From NCBI GenBank assembly GCA_965214495.1, contig OZ243958.1:1302001-1366000 (forward strand): a stretch of 64,000 nt of DNA. Direction: 5' to 3'. Under the pieces are notes generated by a model. The model did not search any database and was not told the origin of the DNA. It worked only from the letters and a program-made list of their open reading frames with translations. This document shows positions 1 to 9,120 of this stretch, piece by piece (within the stretch, counting starts at the first letter, position 1; each line of letters starts with the position of its first letter). The position numbers were made by a program, and so were the translations under genes. This DNA comes from JANQOH01 sp965214495. Lineage in GTDB: Bacteria > Pseudomonadota > Alphaproteobacteria > UBA7887.

Positions 1-3000
1 AAGGTCCGCCGTGAGGCGCGCGTTGGCCGAGGCCTATCAGGGTTTCCGGGGCGTTATTGCCCCGGCCTCATTGAAGGCAACGCAAGGAGACAGAAATGGT
101 CCAGCAGCCCTACGGTTTCCGGGGCGTTATTGCCCCGGCCTCATTGAAGGCGGACATGCTCCCGGCCCGCGGGGGCGCCAACCGCTGGGTTTCCGGGGCG
201 TTATTGCCCCGGCCTCATTGAAGGCGATTCGTCGCTGGCGTGCAGCCCGTCCACGGCGCGGTTTCCGGGGCGTTATTGCCCCGGCCTCATTGAAGGACGG
301 CAGTAGGCCCCCCCGTCCCGGTGGACGCGGAAGGTTTCCGGGGCGTTATTGCCCCGGCCTCATTGAAGGTTCAATCCGCGCTGGCGCTACGACCCGGTTT
401 ACCGCGGTTTCCGGGGCGTTATTGCCCCGGCCTCATTGAAGGCTCAAACGCCCGTTGTTATCAACGCCTTGCACGAACGGTTTCCGGGGCGTTATTGCCC
501 CGGCCTCATTGAAGGCTCGGCTACACCGATGCTTTGGCCGATGCAGACCGGGTTTCCGGGGCGTTATTGCCCCGGCCTCATTGAAGGCAGGGCGTAATAG
601 ATCTGGCGGGGGCTGCTGATCACTTGGTTTCCGGGGCGTTATTGCCCCGGCCTCATTGAAGGCGTTCATGCTCGGGCGCATGTGGTATCGCCGCGTGGGT
701 TTCCGGGGCGTTATTGCCCCGGCCTCATTGAAGGGAGCCGCGGACCCCACACACAGACATGCCAGTGCGGCGGTTTCCGGGGCGTTATTGCCCCGGCCTC
801 ATTGAAGGTCCTTCCTCTCACCCTCGCCGACTTCCCTATGCAGAGGTTTCCGGGGCGTTATTGCCCCGGCCTCATTGAAGGATCTTCTCCCAGTCCACCT
901 CGATGATCTCGGGCTGGGGTTTCCGGGGCGTTATTGCCCCGGCCTCATTGAAGGCATGGTCTGAGCAAGCATGCTAGAACCATCCTACTGCGGTTTCCGG
1001 GGCGTTATTGCCCCGGCCTCATTGAAGGTGCCGCCAGGACCGCATCCACAGGATCCGCCGCTCCGGTTTCCGGGGCGTTATTGCCCCGGCCTCATTGAAG
1101 GCCTGCTGGATGTTCGACGCGGCTACCGGCATCCGCGAGGGTTTCCGGGGCGTTATTGCCCCGGCCTCATTGAAGGCTGGCAGCGCCAAGGCCGGGATCG
1201 CCGCGCGCCGCGAGGTTTCCGGGGCGTTATTGCCCCGGCCTCATTGAAGGTTCGCCCTCGACGACCAGGACCGTCCGCTCCGGCTGCGGGTTTCCGGGGC
1301 GTTATTGCCCCGGCCTCATTGAAGGGAGTTCTCGCGGCGTTTCATCGCCATGTCCATGCGCCGGTTTCCGGGGCGTTATTGCCCCGGCCTCATTGAAGGA
1401 GCGCGTAATAGATCTGGCGGGGGCTGCTGGTCATTGGTTTCCGGGGCGTTATTGCCCCGGCCTCATTGAAGCTGGTCCCAGACCACGGGGCGGCGGATGG
1501 CATAGGTGTTTCCGGGGCGTTATTGCCCCGGCCTCATTGAAGCGTCGAATTGTCCATGCGCCCGAATTATGCCGTGTGACGTTTCCGGGGCGTTATTGCC
1601 CCGGCCTCATTGAAGCCCCGGCGGCTCGGTGGTGGCCGCCGCTGGTAAGGAGGGTTTCCAGGGCGTTATTGCCCCGGCCTCATTGAAGCACCGCCGGTCC
1701 CATTTTTTTACCCCCCCCCTGCCGAGGTTTCCGGGGCGTTATTGCCCCGGCCTCATTGAAGCGTAGCCGTCTAGACGCTTTTGGGCGGGTCGGCTGGCGT
1801 TTCCGGGGCGTTATTGCCCCGGCCTCATTGAAGCCCGGTCTCGGCCCAGTCCTCGACCCCCGCCGTCACGCGCGGTTTCCGGGGCGTTATTGCCCCGGCC
1901 TCATTGAAGCCGGCATGGCTAGAGACACAGACGCCAATCGCATCCAGGTTTCCGGGGCGTTATTGCCCCGGCCTCATTGAAGCGAATTGACGCGGCGGCG
2001 GCTGGCTCTGGCCCACATGGTTTCCGGGGCGTTATTGCCCCGGCCTCATTGAAGCGTGCTGATCCCAGGACCGCATATAGAGGATCCGGCGCTGTTTCCG
2101 GGGCGTTATTGCCCCGGCCTCATTGAAGCACGGCGCGGTGTTCCTCGCCGGGCCGGACCTGGATGCGTTTCCGGGGCGTTATTGCCCCGGCCTCATTGAA
2201 GCCGATCCCGGCGCTGAGGCGTCTACGGGACAGTCGGCGTTTCCGGGGCGTTATTGCCCCGGCCTCATTGAAGCTCGGCAAATCCGGCGGGGCTGGTGCC
2301 CGTTCAGGCCGGTTTCCGGGGCGTTATTGCCCCGGCCTCATTGAAGCGGCGAGACGCAAACCGCCGGATAGCTGACGAGCGCGCCGTTTCCGGGGCGTTA
2401 TTGCCCCGGCCTCATTGAAGCGGCATCGCTACGGCGTCGGGCTGACGCCGGCCGATGGTTTCCGGGGCGTTATTGCCCCGGCCTCATTGAAGCTTGTGCC
2501 CCGGCATTTCCATCAGGTCTTGGACCGCGGGTTTCCGGGGCGTTATTGCCCCGGCCTCATTGAAGCAACTCGGTCATGGCTTCGGTGGACGACGGGCAGT
2601 TGGTTTCCGGGGCGTTATTGCCCCGGCCTCATTGAAGCTTGAGCGTCGTGAGCGGGCGCGGCGCGAACGGCATGGTTTCCGGGGCGTTATTGCCCCGGCC
2701 TCATTGAAGCCTGATGCGCCCCCAGCCCGTCATCCCGCATCGCATCGTTTCCGGGGCGTTATTGCCCCGGCCTCATTGAAGCTTTCGCCCTCCGAGGCAC
2801 TTTTTTTCAGCCGCCCCCGCGTTTCCGGGGCGTTATTGCCCCGGCCTCATTGAAGCAGTCGCCTCGATCAGAGCGCCCCCCGGGCCCACCGTCGTTTCCG
2901 GGGCGTTATTGCCCCGGCCTCATTGAAGCTCGGCGCGGTTGGCGGCGAGTGTCTGGCGGCTGGCGGTGTTTCCGGGGCGTTATTGCCCCGGCCTCATTGA

Positions 3001-4422
3001 AGCGGACCGAGGAGGTGGACGATGCGGTCGGTTGCGAGCTGGTTTCCGGGGCGTTATTGCCCCGGCCTCATTGAAGCCCGACGGACGGCGTGTGTTTCGG
3101 TCAGTCCTTGACGTGTTTCCGGGGCGTTATTGCCCCGGCCTCATTGAAGCTCGAGGCAACGTGTGGTTGTTCAATCGACCCGCCGCGTTTCCGGGGCGTT
3201 ATTGCCCCGGCCTCATTGAAGCCCATTGTCGCGTGAATGCCGTCAACACTGTCCGCAGGTTTCCGGGGCGTTATTGCCCCGGCCTCATTGAAGCTCCTGT
3301 GTTGGGGGCGGCGGCCGCCACCGCCGCCCCGTTTCCGGGGCGTTATTGCCCCGGCCTCATTGAAGCAGATCCACGGCGACTATGTCGCGCTGCGCTATCG
3401 GTCGTTTCCGGGGCGTTATTGCCCCGGCCTCATTGAAGCTCGCTCCACCCGCTCGGCAGTTGCGCCATGAAATCCGGGTTTCCGGGGCGTTATTGCCCCG
3501 GCCTCATTGAAGCCGCGCTACATTCGGCTCGGACGATGACATTGCGGCGGAGTTTCCGGGGCGTTATTGCCCCGGCCTCATTGAAGCCGAGATCGGCTCC
3601 GCGCTGCCGCTGTCCACCGCCGATAGTTTCCGGGGCGTTATTGCCCCGGCCTCATTGAAGCGCGATGACAACTGGCATGACGGCGCCATCATAGCCGAGT
3701 TTCCGGGGCGTTATTGCCCCGGCCTCATTGAAGCGCGAGCGTGTCAGGCGCCGTATGCGGCTCCGGCACGTTTCCGGGGCGTTATTGCCCCGGCCTCATT
3801 GAAGCCCTGCGCCCGGCTGCATCGCTGCCGGTTTCCACAAGGTTTCCGGGGCGTTATTGCCCCGGCCTCATTGAAGCGTCGGGTTGCTTAATGCGCCGGG
3901 CAAACTGGATTGGCGTTTCCGGGGCGTTATTGCCCCGGCCTCATTGAAGCTGCCTCACGCCCGACCGCTCGATCACCTCGTCGGAGAGTTTCCGGGGCGT
4001 TATTGCCCCGGCCTCATTGAAGCTAGGCGGCGCTGCGGAAGGCGGTCTGCGCATCCCACAGTTTCCGGGGCGTTATTGCCCCGGCCTCATTGAAGCTCGA
4101 TCAGGTGCATGGCGTAGGCGATCTGGCGAGGGGTTTCCGGGGCGTTATTGCCCCGGCCTCATTGAAGCGCGCCGGATGTCCGCACTGCCGCCCTGTCGCT
4201 CCCGGTTTCCGGGGCGTTATTGCCCCGGCCTCATTGAAGCCAGCGCGGCCCCCGTCGGGATACGCGCCCGGAGCGTCGTTTCCGGGGCGTTATTGCCCCG
4301 GCCTCATTGAAGCAGATTTGGACGGACCGTTTCAACGGTTCCGTCGTCAGTTTCCGGGGCGTTATTGCCCCGGCCTCATTGAAGCTAATACAGACCTACG
4401 GCATCCCCCCCAGAGAAGCTAG
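1..4422 (+). CRISPR. Long CRISPR array (60 complete repeats, open at left edge)
   Basis: Sixty complete repeats start at 42, 115, 189 and so on to 4350. Each is 36 nt: it begins GTTTCC, forms a stem CCGGGGC / GCCCCGG around loop GTTATT, and ends CCTCATTGAAG plus G or C. Bases 1-4 (AAGG) are the end of another repeat, so the array continues off the left edge. Spacers are mostly 35-38 nt (one is about 40) and the period is 71-76 nt. The ATTGAAG(C/G) end looks like a crRNA 5' handle, which puts transcription left to right. Repeats 1-19 end in G and repeats 20-60 end in C. The last spacer here (4386-4422) runs straight into an IS1380 element. The array tail is at 7883-8098 on the other strand because of an inversion. 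No cas gene is in the window, so the type is not assigned. Confidence 0.98.
1654..1689 (+). repeat. Variant CRISPR repeat with G-to-A in the stem
   Basis: Repeat 23 reads GTTTCCAGGGCG where every other complete repeat of the main array has GTTTCCGGGGCG. The changed base is 1660, in the left arm of the hairpin stem, so one G-C pair is lost. The rest of the repeat is normal. Confidence 0.9.
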
Positions 4423-5101
4423 CCCGGATATCTCACGGTGTGTAGTGCATCGGCCTCTGTGATCTGATAAAGTCGTTGTTGACCAATGACTTGCCAGATC
4501 GGGAGCAGAGGACCGATGCAGACGGAGTGTATCAGCAAGCAGTTTGAGTTTGAAGGCTTTGGGAAGCGCCGGGTTGTTGCCGGGTTTGACGGCGGTGCGC
4601 TGACGACCAACGCGGGTGCGCTACTGCTTCGCCGGACCGATCGGGCGATCGGCCTGTTCGAGCGGGTGGCCGCTTGCTTCACCGATGCTCGGCGGTCGGA
4701 CCTTGTAGTCCATGACCTGCGGGCCTTGATCGGCCAGCGCATCGGCGCGATTGCCCTGGGTCATGAGGATGTGGCGGACCACGACGAGCTTCGCCACGAT
4801 CCGGTGTTGGCGCTTCTGTCGGATCACTGTGAGCCGAAGCGGCGGGACTGTGCGGTGCTGGCGGGCAAGAGCACGCTGAACCGGTTGGAGCATGCATTTG
4901 GGGATAAGCCCGGGCGTTACCATCGGATCGGCCACGATGCCGGCGCGCTCGAGGATTTGTTGGTGACGCTGTTTCTGGAGGCTCACGAGGGGCCCGAGAA
5001 GCGCATCGTGCTGGACCTGGACGCCACTGACGATCCGCTGCACGGGGATCAGGAGGGCCGGTTTTTCCACGGCTATTACAAGTGCTATTGCTATCTGCCG
5101 C
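4423..5101 (+). mobile_element. IS1380-family element, 5' part
   Basis: The left inverted repeat CCCGGATATCTCAC is at 4423-4436 and its partner is at 8103-8116, in the same written orientation because the other half has been inverted. Target duplication CTAG lies at 4419-4422 and 8099-8102. The element is cut at 5101 by an IS4-family insertion whose 9-bp target duplication ATCTGCCGC is 5093-5101. Joined to the inverted 3' part (9111 down to 8103) it makes an element of about 1.69 kb, in the usual range for the family. Confidence 0.93.
4516..5101 (+). pseudogene. IS1380-family transposase, N-terminal part
   Basis: This is the first 195 codons of a DDE transposase of the IS1380 family. The N-terminus MQTECISKQFEFEGF and the segment LDLDATDDPLHGDQEG, with an Asp of the catalytic triad, are typical. 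The start at 4516 follows a purine-rich GGGAGCAGAGG. The frame is broken by the IS4-family insertion at 5102, and the open frame then reads a few foreign codons to a stop at 5118. Joined at the target duplication to the piece at 8324-9111, the frame is restored exactly (586 + 788 nt = 458 codons including stop), giving a 457-residue transposase. It cannot work in its present form. Confidence 0.93.
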
Positions 5102-6414
5102 CACTGCTGTCCGGTTAACTGATCGTACGGGTTTCTGAACGTCAAGTTTTCTGCGGGTTTGGGGCGGAGAACGGGTGGTGTCGATTTGAATGCGATGGGG
5201 CACTTTGCGGTATTTTTCCGCGGAGGCTCCCATGAACGCCGGCAGGCTCCTGTTCGCCCAGCTGATGGATTATGTGCGGTGGACGACGTTTGCCCGGATC
5301 GTCGCCCGTTACGATGGCGACCGCCGGGTCCGGAGGCTCAGCTGCGCCGAGCGATACCGGGCCATGGCCTTCGCCCAACTGACTTGGCGCGAGAGCCTGC
5401 GCGACATCGAGACCTGCCTTTCGGTCCACGCCGCGAAGCTCTATCGCATGGGGTTCCGTCAGCCGGTCCGGCGCTCGACCCTGGCCGATGCCAACGAGGG
5501 TCGCGACTGGCGCATCCATGCCGAGCTGGCTCAGCGGCTGATCGTCCGGGCGCGGAAGCTGTATGCCGACGAGGGGCTGGGGCTGGAACTGACCAACACC
5601 GTTTACGCGCTGGACGCGACGATTATCGACCTGTGCCTGTCGGTCTTCCCGTGGGCGCGCTTCCGCACCGCCAAGGCGGCGGTCAAGATGCACACCCTGC
5701 TCGATCTGCGGGGCAGCATTCCGAGCTTCATCCACATCTCGGACGGCAAGCTGCATGGCGTCCATGCCCTCGACCTTCTCCTGCCCGAGGCTGGAGCCAT
5801 CTACGTCATGGATCGCGCCTATGTCGACTTCGCCCGCCTCCATGCCCTGCATCTGGCCGGGGCCTTCTTCGTCACTCGCGCCAAGTCGAACATGAACGCC
5901 CATCGGGTCTACTCGGCGCCGGCGGACCGTGCGGGCGGCATCGTCTGCGACCAGACCATCTCGCTCGACGGCGACCTCACCAGCCGGAACTACCCCGAAC
6001 ATCTGCGCCGCATCCGCTTCAAGGATCCCGAGACCGCCAGGACGCTGGTGTTCATCACCAACAACTTCACACTGGCGGCGCCGACCGTCTGTGCGCTCTA
6101 CAAGAGCCGCTGGCAGGTCGAGTTGTTCTTCAAGTGGATCAAGCAGCATCTTCGCATCAAGCGATTCTACGGCACTTCGGAGAACGCCGTGAAGACGCAG
6201 ATCTGGATCGCCGTCTCGGTCTACGTCCTCGTCGCCATCGCCAAGAAGCGGCTCCACCTCGACGCCTCGCTCTACACTTTGCTGCAGATCCTCTCGGTCT
6301 CCTTGTTCGAAAAAATGCCTCTGTCTCAAGCACTTGCCGGAAGCCAATACAGTTGCAACCAGACGGAAATAACTAACCAACTGAATCTATTCACTTTTTA
6401 ACCGGACACTAATG
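5102..6414 (+). mobile_element. IS4-family element, copy A (1313 bp)
   Basis: The ends CACTGCTGTCCGGTTAA and, inverted, CATTAGTGTCCGGTTAA bound a 1313-bp unit with one transposase gene. The left flank is ATCTGCCGC inside the IS1380 transposase gene. The right flank is ATCCAACCT, which does not match. The matching 9-bp duplicate lies, inverted, next to copy B at 9112-9120. A copy with the same length and the same translations in every frame is at 9121-10433 in the opposite orientation. Confidence 0.95.
5232..6401 (+). CDS. IS4-family transposase (copy A)
   Basis: A 389-residue DDE transposase. It has a DUF4372-like N-terminal segment (MNAGRLLFAQLMDYV), a first catalytic Asp in YALDATIIDLCLS, a second in YVMDRAYVDF, and the IS4 signature Y-x2-R-x3-E-x6-K in YKSRWQVELFFKWIK. 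The start at 5232 was chosen because GGAGG lies just upstream. A longer reading starts at 5190 but has no ribosome site. The stop TAA at 6399-6401 lies just inside the right inverted repeat. The gene looks intact and presumably active. Confidence 0.93.
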   Translation: MNAGRLLFAQLMDYVRWTTFARIVARYDGDRRVRRLSCAERYRAMAFAQLTWRESLRDIETCLSVHAAKLYRMGFRQPVRRSTLADANEGRDWRIHAELAQRLIVRARKLYADEGLGLELTNTVYALDATIIDLCLSVFPWARFRTAKAAVKMHTLLDLRGSIPSFIHISDGKLHGVHALDLLLPEAGAIYVMDRAYVDFARLHALHLAGAFFVTRAKSNMNAHRVYSAPADRAGGIVCDQTISLDGDLTSRNYPEHLRRIRFKDPETARTLVFITNNFTLAAPTVCALYKSRWQVELFFKWIKQHLRIKRFYGTSENAVKTQIWIAVSVYVLVAIAKKRLHLDASLYTLLQILSVSLFEKMPLSQALAGSQYSCNQTEITNQLNLFTF

Positions 6415-6669
6415 ATCCAACCTGGTTTATCTATCGCTTCTATGGATCGGCGCGCTGTTCGCGTTTCTGGAACACAGGAGGCTTGCACGACATCGAATGG
6501 CGTCGTGAACGGCGGTGGGACGGGTGCTGAAACCGCTGTTTTCGCGATAGGCGCTGTCGGTGACGGCTCTGGGATCGCACGTTCGAGGACTCCGCACGCC
6601 CGGAGGAGAAATTGCGCTGGAGTTTCGGACTTCGACCGACATTGAGGGGAACAGGAAACGAAAACTGCT
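6415..6669. other. Unassigned 255-bp segment between two IS elements
   Basis: This segment lies between IS4 copy A and the left end of the IS630 element. No convincing gene is seen: the open frames are short and overlap on both strands. Read on the minus strand it would have followed the array tail before IS630 inserted. It contains GTTTCC, CCCC and TCAATG in an order that faintly recalls the repeat, but this is too weak to call one. Confidence 0.5.
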
Positions 6670-6671
6670 TA

Positions 6672-7882
6672 TACCGGGCGCGGGTCATATTGACTCATGT
6701 TTCGATATATTGTGGCGCGCGTGTGTGTATGGTCCATATAGTGTGTCTGTGGTTTTGACATGACCGGAGAGTAAGGATGGGTGCGGCAACACCGATAACT
6801 CGTGAGGATCACACGGCGGATGAACTCTATGATTTGGCGCGGGGGTGCGGGGATGCGAAGCAGGCGTCTCGTGCGCGAGCGATAGCGATGATCATGGAGG
6901 GGTTCTCGCGGTCGGAGGCGGGTCGGTCGCAAGGCATGGAGCTTCAAATTCTGCGCGATTGGGTAGTGCGCTACAACGCTGAGGGGTTTGAGGGTCTTGC
7001 GGACCGGGCGCGGGGCGGTAGCACGGGGCGGTTGACGGAAGCGCAAATCGCCGAGATCGGCGGGTGGATGGAGGCGGGTCCGGACCTTGAGCGGGACGGC
7101 GTGACGCGCTGGCGCGTTCGGGACATCGTGCGGAAGATCGAGGAGGCCTTCGGAGTGATCTATACGGAGAGCGGCGCCCGTATGATGCTCCGAAGGTCGG
7201 GGTTTTGTTTTGTTTCGGGGCGACCGCTCCACCCCAACGCCGACCCGGCGCGGCAGCGGGCGTTCGTGGCGTCGTTCGAAGCGCGGTTGAGGTTGGCGCT
7301 CAGTCCGTCGGCGCTGGCGGGACCGATCGAGGTCTGGTTTCAGGACGAGGCGCGCGTCGGGCAGGGGGGGATGACGACGCGGGTGTGGGCGCGTGGCAAG
7401 CAGCGTCCCCGGATCGTGCGCGACCATCGCTACGGCTATGTCTATCTGTTCGGGGCTGCGTGCGCGGCGCGGGGCGTTGGCGTCGCGCATGTGGCGGACA
7501 CGGCGTCGATGAACGCGCATCTGGCGGCCATCGGGGCGGCGGTGATGCCGGGTGCGCATGGGGTGATCGTCCTCGACGGCGCGGGCTGGCATCGCTCGAA
7601 CGATCTGGTCGTTCCTCGCAACCTGACGCTCGTGCATCTGCCACCCTACAGCCCGGAACTCAACCCGATGGAGCAGATCGTTCTGTTTCTGAAATCGAAC
7701 CGCTTTGCCAACCGCGTGTTCAAGGATGCCGCCGCCTTGAAGGAGGCGTGTCGGACAGCATGGCGATGGCTGACCGACCAGCCCAGCGTCATCACCACCA
7801 TGACACATCGCAACTGGGCCACCGCTCCATCCCGCTAATCCCAAACCCTAACCGCATCAGTTCGTTTGAATTACGGTTGGTA
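6672..7882 (+). mobile_element. IS630-family element (about 1.2 kb)
   Basis: TA dinucleotides at 6670-6671 and 7883-7884 bound the unit, as expected for IS630 elements, which insert at and duplicate TA. The ends are imperfect inverted repeats: both outer ends read TATACC, and 18 of 30 aligned positions agree. The right boundary falls in the TA of a CRISPR repeat (CAATAACG). The left flank is not the other half of that repeat. The element carries one transposase gene. Confidence 0.85.
6777..7838 (+). CDS. IS630-family transposase
   Basis: A 353-residue DDE transposase with an N-terminal helix-turn-helix region (about residues 25-75) and a catalytic domain with Asp in WFQDEARVG, Asp in VLDGAGWH and Glu in SPELNPMEQ. 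The last motif is the usual IS630 NP-x-E. The start at 6777 follows GGAGAGTAAGG. It is intact and lies inside its own terminal repeats. In the order before the inversion it would have read opposite to the CRISPR array. Confidence 0.95.
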   Translation: MGAATPITREDHTADELYDLARGCGDAKQASRARAIAMIMEGFSRSEAGRSQGMELQILRDWVVRYNAEGFEGLADRARGGSTGRLTEAQIAEIGGWMEAGPDLERDGVTRWRVRDIVRKIEEAFGVIYTESGARMMLRRSGFCFVSGRPLHPNADPARQRAFVASFEARLRLALSPSALAGPIEVWFQDEARVGQGGMTTRVWARGKQRPRIVRDHRYGYVYLFGAACAARGVGVAHVADTASMNAHLAAIGAAVMPGAHGVIVLDGAGWHRSNDLVVPRNLTLVHLPPYSPELNPMEQIVLFLKSNRFANRVFKDAAALKEACRTAWRWLTDQPSVITTMTHRNWATAPSR

Positions 7883-8098
7883 TAACGCCCCGGAAGGGTG
7901 GACGGCGCGGCGCTGGTGATTCCCGCATCTCTGGCTTCAATGAGGTCGGGGCAATAACGCCCCGGAAGGGCCCTGAACAGGCGGCGCGCGACGCCCCATA
8001 GTCCCCGCTTCAATGAGGCCGGGGCAATAACGCCCCGGAAACCCAAGGCCGAGGCCGAAGCCGCTTCAATGAGGCCGGGGCAATAACGCCCCGGAAAC
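7883..8098 (-). CRISPR. Tail of the CRISPR array, inverted and cut by IS elements
   Basis: Read on the minus strand, an intact repeat (8098-8063), a 20-nt spacer (8062-8043), an intact repeat (8042-8007), a 37-nt spacer, a degenerate repeat (7969-7934) and a 36-nt spacer are followed by the 5' part of another repeat (7897-7883), cut by IS630. The degenerate repeat starts CCTTCC instead of GTTTCC and has one further change. The truncated repeat also begins CCTTCC. Decay here and not at the left edge marks this as the old, leader-distal end. It is continuous with 1-4422 once IS1380 is removed and the inversion undone. Confidence 0.93.
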
Positions 8099-8102
8099 CT
8101 AG

Positions 8103-9120
8103 CCCGGATATCTCACAGGGGCGCGCGATGAGACGCTTTGTGTGTTGTTTGGGTGCGACGGGCTGGGCGCGGGAGCGCACTGTGGCGTTGTTGTGTTTGG
8201 TTGGGTGCCGTTTTGGTGTTTGGGCGCCGCTTATGCCGATTTTCTTGTTATATTCTCAAGATGAACGCAGCCGTCATCGCCCGGCGCTGGCGCCGGCATG
8301 TCAAGGTCACGTGGTGGGACGGTTCAGCGCGATAATCGTCGGTGTGCCTGGGCGAACTCGGTTCGGTAGGGGTGGTTGCTGGCCATGGAGACGAGAATGC
8401 GCCGTGCGCTGCGCCGGACCTGAGCGCCGAGCTTGAGCAGTTTCAAACGAATGGCGCCGCAAGTGGCGTTCTCCAGCCGCGTCGCCTTCAAGCCGATGCG
8501 CCGCAGCGCACACACCAGGACGTAGGCGAAGGAGGCGAACCACAGGCGCAGTTGGTTGGCCCGCATGGTCCGGGCCGAGGTGCGGTCGGCGAACAGGTCG
8601 AGTTGGCACTCCTTGATCCGGTTCTCCATCTCGCCGCGGGCGCAGTAGAGGTCTTCGTAGAGTGTTCGCGCGTCATACCGATCCGCCGGCAACGACGTGA
8701 CCACGAAGCGCGGATTGGCGCCCTTGGGGAGATGTTCGGCCTTGGCCACGATCCGGCGCGCCCGGCACCAGCTCTGCCGTGTCCGATACACGAAGTCGGC
8801 GAACCGCCGCGCCGGCTGGCCGCTCGCCTTACAGGCGGCCTTGGCCGCGCCAAGCTCGCGCTCGATGACGGCGGCCAGCCGGCGGTTGCGGGCCAGCCCG
8901 AACAGATAGCCAACGTCATTGGCCTCGCACCAGACCATCAGGTCCTCACGGCAAAAACCGGAATCGGCCCGCAAAACGATCTCCACCTCAGGCCACCGGG
9001 CGCGGACCTGGCCAACGATCCGCGCCACCTCGTCCACCGCCCCGGCCGCCGCGTCGATGTTGGCCGGGCGCAGCCGAGACGCCAGAAGATGACGGCCACA
9101 AAAGATGTACAGCGGCAGAT
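8103..9120 (-). mobile_element. IS1380-family element, 3' part (inverted)
   Basis: This is the right half of the element begun at 4423. Its terminal repeat is 8103-8116 and its target duplicate CTAG is 8099-8102. The inner end is the 9-bp IS4 target duplicate GCGGCAGAT (9112-9120), the reverse complement of 5093-5101. About 200 bases between 8117 and 8323 are non-coding element sequence. Confidence 0.93.
8324..9111 (-). pseudogene. IS1380-family transposase, C-terminal part
   Basis: This is the last 262 codons of the transposase whose N-terminus is at 4516-5101. The segment VLRADSGFCREDLMVWCE carries a catalytic Asp. CARGEMENRIKECQLDLFAD holds the likely catalytic Glu and is typical of the family. 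It has no start of its own at the break. Joining across the IS4 target duplicate restores the family sequence CYCYLPLYIFCG. Confidence 0.93.

Noticed and set aside
11..4422. Many open frames across the array with the repeated peptide GVIAPASLK or PGRYCPGLIE
   Set aside because: They are translations of the CRISPR repeat with spacers between; no start signals and no conserved protein.
5142..6380. A 412-codon minus-strand frame inside IS4 copy A (and its twin in copy B)
   Set aside because: Shadow of the transposase in GC-rich DNA; its sequence is compositionally odd and matches no family.
8128..8436. Plus-strand frames at the end of the IS1380 part
   Set aside because: They lie in the non-coding end and antisense of the transposase; no support for a gene.
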